The notes beneath the pieces were generated by a model. That model had not been told where the DNA came from. It made no database searches and saw only the letters and a list, made by a program, of their open reading frames with translations. 64,000 nt of DNA. It comes from Balneola sp. (lineage in GTDB: Bacteria > Bacteroidota > Rhodothermia > Balneolales > Balneolaceae). The translations under genes were made by a program, and so were the position numbers. The DNA is taken from the NCBI GenBank assembly GCA_017643645.1, contig JAEPNB010000005.1, positions 1-64,000 on the forward strand, read 5' to 3'. Shown piece by piece: positions 8,448 through 15,687 of the stretch (the first letter of the stretch is position 1; each line of letters starts with the position of its first letter).

Positions 8448-9905
8448 ATGAAAAAGTACGATTACGACGTAATTATCCTTGGCAGCGGTCCTGCAGGGTT
8501 TTCCTGTGCTATGCAAAGCTCAAAATTTGATAAGAAAGTTCTGGTTATTGAAGCCAATCAGGAACATTTAGGAGGGGCATGGATAAATTCCGGAACAGTT
8601 CCGAGTAAAGCTCTGCGTGAAACTTCAAGGATTATTCAGCGCTATCAGAATCAATTTCCTGAAGAGGCTAAAGAGAAGCCTTACTCCAAGTACTTGATGG
8701 GAGACTTACTTTCCTACAAAGATCAGATATTGGAAAGCAAAAATAAAAAAGTTGAAAACGACCTCATTAAAAATGAAGTAGATACTTACAGAGGCTATGG
8801 TTCTTTGGTAAATAAACATACCGTTGAAGTAAAGAACTGGGAAGGAGAAAAAAAGAAGTTTACTGCTGAATACATCATGTTAGCAACCGGCAGTCACAAT
8901 AAAGCACCGGATGGTTTTAAAGTGGACCATGAGATTGTACTTGACGACAATTCTGTTCTTTCTTTAACTCATATTCCACGTCGTATGGTAATTATTGGCA
9001 GTGGAATAAATGCCCTTGAATACGCCACAACATTTTCATCACTTGGAACAAGAATAACTATTCTCAGTTATACCTCAGAATTTTTACCATTTCTGGATCA
9101 TGATATCAGATCAGAATTAAATAAAGTACTGGCAGATAATTCCATCGAAATTATCGAAAAAGTCAGAGATTTGTCCATTGGTGTAAATGATCTTCGTGGA
9201 ACTGTGGAAGTAATGCACACTCTGAAAGATGATAAAGAAAAGGGCAGAAAATATGTTCTTGAAACAGAACACGTACTTTATCTAGGAAAAAAATTACCCA
9301 ATACAGATGGAATCAAGTTAGATAAAGTTGGTGTAGAACTGGATGATGAAGGTTTTATAAAAACTGACGTAACATTCCGTTCTTCGGTAGAAAGTATTTT
9401 TGCAACCGGAGATGTAGCCGGCTTCCCGAGATTAGCTTCTGCTTCCTTTTCACAAGGAAGAATAGCTTCATGTGAAATGTTTCGTGAGGATAACTCTCTG
9501 GAGATGCCTGATCAAATACCTTTTGCTATCTATTCTATTCCTGAGATCTCAAATATCGGTCTTACACAACAGGAAGCAATTGATAAAGGTTTTAATGTCG
9601 CTGTAGGACGAGCGTACTATAAAAACATTACTCAGGGTGATGTTAGTAACCAGCAAACAGGTTTATTAAAGATCGTTTTTGATCAGGAAACCTTTAAAAT
9701 CCTTGGTATACACATTATCGGTGAGCGAGCAAGCGATCTAATTCATTTGGGTCAATCGGTTATGAACCTGGGTGGAGATATCCGTTATTTTATTGACCAT
9801 GTATTAAATTACCCAACTTACAGTGAAGCCTACAGAATTGCGGCTTTCAACGGAATCAATTTCGTTCACAAGGCAGGAGTAAAGTACAAGAAAATCCTGA
9901 AATGA
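8448..9905 (+). CDS. sthA: SthA-like soluble NAD(P) transhydrogenase (cysteine-less flavoprotein)
   Basis: This flavoprotein of the dihydrolipoamide dehydrogenase fold has an FAD-binding GSGPAG motif at the N-terminus, an NAD-binding GSGINALEYA motif near residue 185, and a C-terminal dimerisation domain ending HVLNYPTYSEAYRIAA. The redox CxxxxC of the family is replaced (GGAWINSGTVPSKALRE), as in energy-independent pyridine nucleotide transhydrogenases. Those enzymes exchange reducing power between NADPH and NAD. Length (485) fits. It could instead be another cysteine-less oxidoreductase of the same fold. It is divergent from sodA and convergent with the DUF429 gene, 15 bases away. Confidence 0.82.
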   Translation: MKKYDYDVIILGSGPAGFSCAMQSSKFDKKVLVIEANQEHLGGAWINSGTVPSKALRETSRIIQRYQNQFPEEAKEKPYSKYLMGDLLSYKDQILESKNKKVENDLIKNEVDTYRGYGSLVNKHTVEVKNWEGEKKKFTAEYIMLATGSHNKAPDGFKVDHEIVLDDNSVLSLTHIPRRMVIIGSGINALEYATTFSSLGTRITILSYTSEFLPFLDHDIRSELNKVLADNSIEIIEKVRDLSIGVNDLRGTVEVMHTLKDDKEKGRKYVLETEHVLYLGKKLPNTDGIKLDKVGVELDDEGFIKTDVTFRSSVESIFATGDVAGFPRLASASFSQGRIASCEMFREDNSLEMPDQIPFAIYSIPEISNIGLTQQEAIDKGFNVAVGRAYYKNITQGDVSNQQTGLLKIVFDQETFKILGIHIIGERASDLIHLGQSVMNLGGDIRYFIDHVLNYPTYSEAYRIAAFNGINFVHKAGVKYKKILK

Positions 9906-9920
9906 GTTTCAAGTGGTTAG

Positions 9921-10628
9921 TTAAATAAAGTGATAGGCCTTTGGTAATCCCATTGCATCTTTCTCAACATTTGATGGAATGGTTTTAAGCGGCTTTTCTT
10001 TTGACCATTTTGCAAATAAAGCTAACACCATTGCATCAACAATATCATCTTCTGCAATCTCACTGCGTCTGTATTCTTCCTTAATATCACGGAAAAAATC
10101 ATCTACAACAGGCTCTTCTTCTTCTATCAAACCAAGTCGGTGCTTTATGCCTTTCTTCAGGTTTTTCTTTTGAAAGATCTCTCCCTGATTCAGGATCTGA
10201 AATAAATGTTCAGGGTGACTTTCCAGTACTTTTTCTTCAAGTCCTTTATGAGTAGTAAGCAGATCATCCACCATTTGAATCTTTGGGGTTATATTCCAAG
10301 ATTGAAGTGATAGCTTCTTCTCTGTGTATTCGTAACTGATCATATTTGCTTCCACATAACTTGGAGCTGCAAGCGCTGGACGAATTGGCGGAGAAAAGAC
10401 ACTTGATGAATAACTTCCACCTACCTCTTTTCTCATTAAAGCATCACATTCACGAGTGTAATCTTCGTCTTCTAAACCAATGGGCATGTCAAGAAATACA
10501 CGATCTGTTTCAAGAAACTTTTCTTCTAATTGCTCCTTGGTTTCAATTACTTCCCATCTTTCGTTTCCATCATCAAAAGAAATGAATAACCATCCGATTT
10601 TACACCCGTCAATGCCGCCCGTTTTCAT
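9921..10628 (-). CDS. DUF429 family protein
   Basis: This 235-residue protein belongs to the DUF429 family, which is predicted to have an RNase H-like fold; function is not established. It starts GGIDGCKIGWL, with a conserved acidic FLDMPIGL segment and a C-terminal EDDIVDAMVLAL stretch. The acidic residues would fit a metal site (inference). The ATG overlaps the aspS stop codon by one base (TGATG), so the two genes are probably translated in tandem. Confidence 0.78.
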   Translation of the reverse strand: MKTGGIDGCKIGWLFISFDDGNERWEVIETKEQLEEKFLETDRVFLDMPIGLEDEDYTRECDALMRKEVGGSYSSSVFSPPIRPALAAPSYVEANMISYEYTEKKLSLQSWNITPKIQMVDDLLTTHKGLEEKVLESHPEHLFQILNQGEIFQKKNLKKGIKHRLGLIEEEEPVVDDFFRDIKEEYRRSEIAEDDIVDAMVLALFAKWSKEKPLKTIPSNVEKDAMGLPKAYHFI

Positions 10629-12400
10629 CAGCTTAATTTCTTTTTTAACTGAATATGTAATTCATCAAGTTGATGCTTGTCTACTACATCCGGACTATTA
10701 TCCATCAAGCTCTGAGCTTTTTGATTTTTTGGAAAAGCTATCACTTCTTTTAAGCTTTTAGCTCCGGTCAACAACATCACCGCTCGGTCTACTCCAAAAG
10801 CAATTCCACCATGTGGAGGAGCGCCATATTTGAATGCATCAAGTAAAAATCCGAATTTCTCCTGAGCTTCTTCTTCACCAATGCCCAGTAACTCGAATAC
10901 TCTTTGCTGTAATTTTTGATCATGAATTCTGATAGATCCGCCACCTAGTTCGTTTCCATTTAGTACCAGATCGTAAGCTCTTGCTTTAACCGAACCGGGA
11001 TCAGACTCCATCAATTCCATGTCTTCTTCTTTGGGCGATGTAAACGGATGATGCATAGCATGGTATCTTCTGGATTCCTCATCCCATTCCAATAATGGAA
11101 ATTCAGTTACCCACAAAAACTTATAAGTATTCTCATCTATCAAGCCAAATTCTTTACCCATCATCAACCTTAACTGACCAAGCTGCTTAAGAACACTTGG
11201 TTTTGGTCCGGCCAGAATTAGAACCAGATCTCCTTTTTCAGCTCCCGAAGCTGCTACCATTTCAGCAACGATATCTTCAGTAAGGAATTTTCCAACGCTG
11301 CATAATGGTCCGTCTTCCTGCATCTTAATATAGATTAAACCACCTGCACCGGTTTCTTTTTTAACACGTTCGGTTAATCTGTCTATCGCTCCACGCCCCA
11401 TTTCTCCTTGTCCGGGAACAGTGATTCCAATTACTCCACCGCCATCGGCAACTGTTCCTGAGAACACTTTAAATTCGGCATCTTTAACGATCTCGGAGAA
11501 ATCTTTAAATTCTAATCCAAATCTTATGTCCGGCTTATCTGAACCATAAGTATTCATAGCGTCTTCGTAGCTCATTCTTGGAAATGGTGTTTCAACCTCG
11601 TAATTCACCGTGTCCTTAAATACCTTTTTCATCAACGCTTCGTGAGTAGAGTAAATATCTTCTTCATCCACAAAACTCATTTCCACATCTATTTGAGTAA
11701 ATTCCGGCTGTCGATCTGCTCTCAAATCTTCATCACGAAAACATTTCACAATCTGGAAGTATCTGTCAAACCCTGAAACCATAAGCAATTGTTTGTAGGT
11801 CTGCGGACTTTGAGGAAGCGCAAAGAACTTCCCTTCATTCACTCTGCTTGGTACTAAATAATCTCTGGCACCTTCCGGTGTACTTCGCATAAGTACAGGC
11901 GTTTCTACCTCAGCAAACTCCAGATTGTGATAGAAAGAGCGCACTGATTGATAAAATTTTGACCTGAGCATCAACCTGTCCTGAGATTCAGGACGTCTGA
12001 GATCCAAGTATCTGTACTTTAACCTGACATCTTCATTGGTTGCAATTCCATCTTTAATTTCAAACGGCGGGGTTTCTGCTTCTGAATAAAAGATCAGATC
12101 TGTAGCTTCTACTTCAATTTCTCCGGTAACCAAATTTGGATTGATGTTTTCTTCACCGCGAGTAATCACTTTTCCCTTCACGCCAATCACATACTCAGCT
12201 CTTAGTTCTTCAGCTTTGGAATGCACTTTTTCATCAGTTTCAGTAAAAACGACTTGAGTAATTCCGTACCTATCGCGCAGATCAATAAAGATCACACCGC
12301 CAAGATCACGCCGTGGGCCAACCCAACCGTTTAGTATTACTTCGTCACCGATATTCTCGGCTGTTAATTCTCCGCAGGTATGTGTTCTTTTTAAAGTCAT
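10628..12400 (-). CDS. aspS: aspartyl-tRNA synthetase
   Basis: This class II synthetase charges tRNA-Asp. It shows an N-terminal OB-fold anticodon domain (GWVGPRRDLGGVIFIDLRD), class II motif 2 (FRDEDLRADRQPEFTQIDVE), a bacterial-type GAD insertion in the middle third, and motif 3 (GIAFGVDRAVMLLTG). The 590-residue length is standard for bacterial AspRS. The start is ATG. It is followed with a one-base overlap by the DUF429 gene. Confidence 0.96.
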   Translation of the reverse strand: MTLKRTHTCGELTAENIGDEVILNGWVGPRRDLGGVIFIDLRDRYGITQVVFTETDEKVHSKAEELRAEYVIGVKGKVITRGEENINPNLVTGEIEVEATDLIFYSEAETPPFEIKDGIATNEDVRLKYRYLDLRRPESQDRLMLRSKFYQSVRSFYHNLEFAEVETPVLMRSTPEGARDYLVPSRVNEGKFFALPQSPQTYKQLLMVSGFDRYFQIVKCFRDEDLRADRQPEFTQIDVEMSFVDEEDIYSTHEALMKKVFKDTVNYEVETPFPRMSYEDAMNTYGSDKPDIRFGLEFKDFSEIVKDAEFKVFSGTVADGGGVIGITVPGQGEMGRGAIDRLTERVKKETGAGGLIYIKMQEDGPLCSVGKFLTEDIVAEMVAASGAEKGDLVLILAGPKPSVLKQLGQLRLMMGKEFGLIDENTYKFLWVTEFPLLEWDEESRRYHAMHHPFTSPKEEDMELMESDPGSVKARAYDLVLNGNELGGGSIRIHDQKLQQRVFELLGIGEEEAQEKFGFLLDAFKYGAPPHGGIAFGVDRAVMLLTGAKSLKEVIAFPKNQKAQSLMDNSPDVVDKHQLDELHIQLKKKLS

Positions 12401-12484
12401 TTTTAGGTTAAGTGAATCGTAGAATGAAAACTTTGGTTATAAGATCGCCAAAAATAAGGAATACAATAACGAATAGCTTGTTTG

Positions 12485-12910
12485 ATGTCACTTGAAACCA
12501 TTTTTTTGATAAATACTTTCTGCACTTTTTTTATGACCGGCTTGATATGGTATGTACAGATAGTACATTATCCTTCTTTTCGCTTTTTAAATGAAGTGAA
12601 TTTCGCAAAATTCCATAAGCATCACTCTGTGAGAACCGGGATTATTGTGATGCCCGTCATGAGTATTGAACTTGCAACTTCAGGGATTCTTGCATGGATA
12701 GAAGGCTGGACAACCGTCAACGCTTTTGGTTTTTATCTGGTGATATTGATCTGGCTTTCTACCTTTTTTCTTTCCGTACCAAAGCACAATGCGTTAAAAC
12801 ACGGCAAAGTGGATTCCTTGATCGATGGATTGGTAACCACCAATTGGTTCAGAACGGTGCTTTGGAGTATAAAAAGCGGGTTAAGTTTTTGGGTGCTTTT
12901 AGAATTTTGA
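12485..12910 (+). CDS. small four-helix membrane protein
   Basis: This 141-residue integral membrane protein has four predicted helices and conserved-looking polar positions between them (WYVQIVHYPSF, FHKHHSVRTG, VPKHNALKHG, NWFRTVLW). The pattern recalls small DUF1772-like membrane families, but I cannot assign it. I chose the ATG at 12485; a TTG directly before it would add one residue. It is a monocistronic gene, divergent from aspS, and a long repeat-filled gap follows. Confidence 0.75.
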   Translation: MSLETIFLINTFCTFFMTGLIWYVQIVHYPSFRFLNEVNFAKFHKHHSVRTGIIVMPVMSIELATSGILAWIEGWTTVNAFGFYLVILIWLSTFFLSVPKHNALKHGKVDSLIDGLVTTNWFRTVLWSIKSGLSFWVLLEF

Positions 12911-12942
12911 TATTCTGGCAAAGATGGTAGCGAATAAGAGGG

Positions 12943-12968
12943 GTCATCCTGAACTTGTTTCAGGATTG
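12943..12968. repeat. GTCATCCTGAA palindromic repeat, copy 1
   Basis: ATCCTGAA (12946-12953), loop CTTGT, TTCAGGAT (12959-12966), preceded by GTC. The same element lies in the opposite orientation at 32517-32540 with a one-base loop change. This kind of short hairpin is a dispersed intergenic element. Confidence 0.75.
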
Positions 12969-13027
12969 TAGATGTCAGGTGATTCGTTGACAGTTTAATA
13001 TTGATAATCGTAGAAAAATTCGCCCTT

Positions 13028-13176
13028 AGTATTTAAGACGGAAAAGAGAGCGTGATCCGAATGCGTCTGCGAAGCAGGAATAATCCTTTCAGGTGAAGAG
13101 TCTAATAACTTTCTCAGAACGAGAGAAGACCTTTAGGATTATTCAGCTCAGGATCAGTGAACCCGTCTTAAATACT
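13028..13176. repeat. long palindromic element of 149 bp
   Basis: Perfect 14-bp terminal inverted repeats (13028-13041 and 13163-13176) enclose a partly self-complementary interior. GTGATCCGAA pairs imperfectly with a right-hand TCAGGATCAG, and two AATAATCCT/AGGATTATT blocks lie nearer the centre. There is no coding potential. It may be a non-autonomous mobile element or a structured RNA; the sequence alone cannot say which. It lies directly before the hairpins and the repeat copy that starts at 13288. Confidence 0.7.
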
Positions 13177-13192
13177 TCGGCTTGATCTTTTG

Positions 13193-13295
13193 CTACTTTT
13201 GTATCAAGACAAAAGTAGGCACCCTTGCTCTAAGCTATGCCTTTTTATAAGATCCGGTTCCTTGGCTCTATGTACTTTTGTACCGACAAAAGTAC
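13193..13295. repeat. two related ACTTTTGT hairpins
   Basis: Two perfect hairpins share the arm CTTTTGT/ACAAAAG: CTACTTTTGT-ATCAAG-ACAAAAGTAG at 13193-13218 and GTACTTTTGT-ACCG-ACAAAAGTAC at 13272-13295. The second one's right arm is also the first sequence in the window, so it travels with the structured repeat. Confidence 0.8.
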
Positions 13296-13479
13296 CAAAA
13301 ACTCCCGACAAGAATTATTGGCGCGAACTCCATTACATCGACTAATCATTACAAAAGGTCTCCGTTCGAATGATACATATTCAAGAATCAGCCTGAGTGT
13401 AATGATTGCTCCTTCGGAGCCGTCGATTTCATTACGTTCTTGGCTCGCCAATAATTCTAAAGGTCGGTGTAGTTGGAAA
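13288..13479 (+). repeat. structured dispersed repeat, copy 2
   Basis: This is the complete counterpart of the repeat at 1-192. Perfect outer arms at 13311-13323 and 13446-13458 (13 bp) enclose CAAGAA/TTCTTG (13382-13387, 13437-13442), GTAATGA/TCATTAC (13399-13405, 13429-13435) and GCTCC-TTC-GGAGC (13408-13420). Short frames inside it are not believable genes. The gap 12911-13595 holds only this element and its neighbouring palindromes. Confidence 0.88.
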
Positions 13480-13595
13480 TTTTACGTGATTCAGAGGTTT
13501 ACTTATTCGAGGAAACAAAAAATAATTCTTGCCTAACCAACTATTTTAATTAAATTAGCTATCCATTTGTAAACCAATGAGCCTGGGGAGGTCTC

Positions 13596-14234
13596 ATGGG
13601 TACTATTACCACAATTGTTGCGGACGGCAACGAAATTTTCAGGCATGGATTAAGCTCCATTCTTCGTGAGGCAGACTTTGAGATCCTCAGCGAAATAGAT
13701 AACGGCGCGCTTATTTTAACGGCCTACGAAAACGTGTTGCCGGAACTATGTGTCATATCTTTTGATATGCCTGAAATAAGCGGAATTCAATTAGCCAATA
13801 AAATCTCCGACAAATTCCCTAACGCTAAGATCTTAATTCTGACAGATAACGCTTCAGAAAAAACGCTGAACGAATTTCTGGATTCAGGGGCAAACGGATT
13901 ATTGCTGAAGTCAGCTGATAAGATCGAACTTGTGGAAGCAGCCAAAAAGATCTCTGAAGGAGAAACTCATCTTGGTAAGCAATTTTCAAAAATGATGACG
14001 CGTGAATACCTCAGATTATCCCGATTAAAAAAAGGAAAACGTACTTCTATCACTCCAAGAGAACAGGAAGTACTTTCATATATCGTAAAAGGTTTAACCA
14101 GTTCTGAGATCGGAGAGAAATTATTTATTAGTCCCCGAACGGTAGACAAACACCGTACTAATCTTCTCAAAAAGCTCGGTTTAAAAAATACCGCCAGCCT
14201 CGTCCGCTACGCTCTAAGTAATGATGTTGCATAG
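13596..14234 (+). CDS. LuxR/NarL-type response regulator with atypical receiver
   Basis: This two-domain transcription regulator has a receiver at about residues 5-120 and a LuxR-type helix-turn-helix at about 148-212 (ITPREQEVLSYIVKGLTSSE, then SPRTVDKHRTNLLKKLG). The receiver is unusual. The phosphoacceptor aspartate position, four residues before the Pro of the DMPE loop, is Ser55, and the second acidic residue of the Mg site is Gly11. The Thr/Ser switch (LILTDN) and Lys (LLLKSAD) are kept. It may act independently of phosphorylation. GGGAGG precedes the ATG. No kinase lies nearby. A terminator follows. Confidence 0.88.
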   Translation: MGTITTIVADGNEIFRHGLSSILREADFEILSEIDNGALILTAYENVLPELCVISFDMPEISGIQLANKISDKFPNAKILILTDNASEKTLNEFLDSGANGLLLKSADKIELVEAAKKISEGETHLGKQFSKMMTREYLRLSRLKKGKRTSITPREQEVLSYIVKGLTSSEIGEKLFISPRTVDKHRTNLLKKLGLKNTASLVRYALSNDVA

Positions 14235-14403
14235 TCTTTTTTTACTTACCGCAACCTGTTATTTGTAATTTGAGTTTTGTCTTTTACACAGTGTCTACAT
14301 AAAAACACGTATGCAAATTACGTAGATCTCACTATTGAGCGTGTTGAGCGTTAGACTTATGTTTTAATTGCAAATGGGGTAATAGCCGTCTGTAGATGAT
14401 ATT

Positions 14404-14438
14404 AGCCGACCTACATTGATTTGGGGTCGGCTTTTTTT
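14404..14438 (+). terminator. rho-independent terminator after luxR-type gene
   Basis: AGCCGACC (14404-14411) pairs with GGTCGGCT (14425-14432), followed by a run of T on the plus strand. It also lies just past the stop of the convergent TM2-domain gene. Confidence 0.8.
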
Positions 14439-15093
14439 ATGGATAAAAATCATCAGTTCTGCCGGAAATTTGTTGCTTTTTCTCGGATTGCCTTAGCTCA
14501 TGGAATTTCATTTCAACAATACTATTGTGTTCTTTAACCTGTTTGCCCAACGTAAACAGATCGTAAGCAGCTCCTAACCCAAAGGCTCCTCCGGTTGCAA
14601 ACCAACCAAGTCCCGTACCATATTTCTCCAGATAAAAACGTTGAAAGCCAAGTGTTCCAAAAAACCCAACCAGCCATAACAGATAAGCAATCTTTTTAGA
14701 TTTAAACTGACTCGGATCTTTAAATCTTTTGGGAATCAGTGACTTTTTTCCGGTTCCTGCTTTTTCCAAAAATTCATCTATACTTACTAATATTCTCTTT
14801 GCCAGTCTCTTTACTCTCGGATTTGCATTTTGAGCCAGATCAAGTTCCCCTTCAAGAATTCCTTTTTCGAAGTTGAACTCATCCAATAGTTTGTTGACAT
14901 CGATCTTTCCATTCAGATGAGCTTTGATCTTTCTGTTCAGGTTCTGGAGTGAATCGTGAATAGAAGTTATCATATTAGACTGCTCTTTTTCCTCATCAGA
15001 CAAATCCTGCACAACTTCTTCGTACTTCTCATACGCTTTCAGAAATACATTTTGAGCAATATAAATGAGTTCGAGCTGGTCTGATCTATTCAC
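14437..15093 (-). CDS. TM2-domain membrane protein with helical N-terminus
   Basis: The C-terminal third holds a TM2 domain: two membrane helices around LLWLVGFFGTLGFQRFYLEK and TGLGWFATGGAFGLGAAYDL. The first 130 residues are charged and helical and probably form a coiled coil. TM2 proteins have no agreed biochemical role. The start is a GTG without a clear Shine-Dalgarno, so the true start could be slightly downstream. It is monocistronic and converges on the LuxR-type regulator gene. Confidence 0.75.
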   Translation of the reverse strand: MNRSDQLELIYIAQNVFLKAYEKYEEVVQDLSDEEKEQSNMITSIHDSLQNLNRKIKAHLNGKIDVNKLLDEFNFEKGILEGELDLAQNANPRVKRLAKRILVSIDEFLEKAGTGKKSLIPKRFKDPSQFKSKKIAYLLWLVGFFGTLGFQRFYLEKYGTGLGWFATGGAFGLGAAYDLFTLGKQVKEHNSIVEMKFHELRQSEKKQQISGRTDDFYP

Positions 15094-15217
15094 GTGATGT
15101 TAGTTTGTTTTTAAAAGAACCGAATAAAATCCGGGTAATTAATACCCTGTTTTTGAAAATATGTTACGCGGTTAAGAAAACCTACTCGAGTAAAGATACC
15201 GGATGGGATTTTAAATA

Positions 15218-15255
15218 AAAAAAGCTCAACCTGTTTCCAAGCTGAGCTTTTTTTT
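15218..15255 (-). terminator. terminator after tRNA(CAT)
   Basis: AAAGCTCA (15221-15228) pairs with TGAGCTTT (15243-15250), with A/T runs on both sides. Read on the minus strand it lies immediately after the tRNA 3' end and finishes in a U-run. Confidence 0.8.
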
Positions 15256-15256
15256 G

Positions 15257-15330
15257 TACCGTGGGACGGAATTGAACCGTCGACCTCACGATTATGAGTC
15301 GTGCGCTCTAACCATCTGAGCTACCACGGC
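15257..15330 (-). tRNA. tRNA with CAT anticodon (elongator Met, or Ile2)
   Basis: A complete cloverleaf of 74 bases is visible on the minus strand: acceptor GCCGTGG/CCACGGT (with a G-U first pair), D-arm GCTC/GAGC, anticodon stem CACGA/TCGTG with loop CTCATAA, and T-arm GACGG-TTCAATT-CCGTC. Discriminator is A and CCA is not encoded. CAT with this internal sequence is an elongator Met or a lysidine-modified Ile tRNA; I cannot separate these by eye. Confidence 0.92.
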
Positions 15331-15350
15331 AATAAATTTTCCTTTCAAAA

Positions 15351-15424
15351 AGAGCGCCAATTGAACCGTCCGCCAGCCGGCGGATTAATGAGTCGTGCGC
15401 TCTAACCATCTGAGCTACCACGCC
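15351..15424 (-). pseudogene. broken tRNA copy with inserted palindrome
   Basis: The 5' half repeats the adjacent tRNA almost exactly (GCGTGGTAGCTCAGATGG, on through the D-arm, to the anticodon loop as CTCATTAA). The 3' side of the anticodon stem and the variable loop are replaced by the palindrome TCCGCCAGCCGGCGGA (15369-15384). CGGTTCAATT of the T-arm remains, but the matching T-stem and 3' acceptor are gone. It cannot fold into a cloverleaf, so it looks like a duplicated, disrupted tRNA gene upstream of the intact one. Confidence 0.85.
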
Positions 15425-15615
15425 ATTTGTCAATAAATTGAAAGCTTATAAACTCAAATTTCAAATGACAATTTGTGATTTCGAGCTTTCGTGGCTTTTC
15501 TTTTTTTCAAAGAACTCCAAATATAAGGACTTCCAACATCAACCGTAAACAATTTTTCAGGGAAATCTGCTATAACTCACTTCTAAGTTTGTTACCTTTC
15601 TTCCGCTGCTTAAGC

Positions 15616-15676
15616 AACCCTGTCAGGGTTGTTTGAAATAATTAAATCTTAAATAAAATTTAACCCTGACAGGGTT
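15616..15676 (+). promoter_or_regulatory. paired palindromes in the proS leader
   Basis: AACCCTGTCAGGGTT (15616-15630) and AACCCTGACAGGGTT (15662-15676) are exact reverse complements, and each is itself a 7-bp hairpin. They can form two small hairpins or one long one spanning 61 bases that ends 11 bases before the proS ATG. It may be a dispersed palindrome or a translation-control leader; there is no proof of either. The rest of the gap 15425-15687 shows nothing further. Confidence 0.5.
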
Positions 15677-15687
15677 TTTCAAAAATT

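Noticed and set aside
8122-8451. 109-residue plus-strand frame running from inside sodA to the next gene
   Set aside because: It is antisense to a clear superoxide dismutase gene and uses the complement of its codons; no domain is seen.
12911-13595. insertion sequence with transposase
   Set aside because: Inverted repeats are present but no transposase reading frame lies between them in any of the six frames.
15351-15424. second functional tRNA
   Set aside because: The 3' anticodon stem, T-stem partner and acceptor 3' strand are missing, so no cloverleaf can form.
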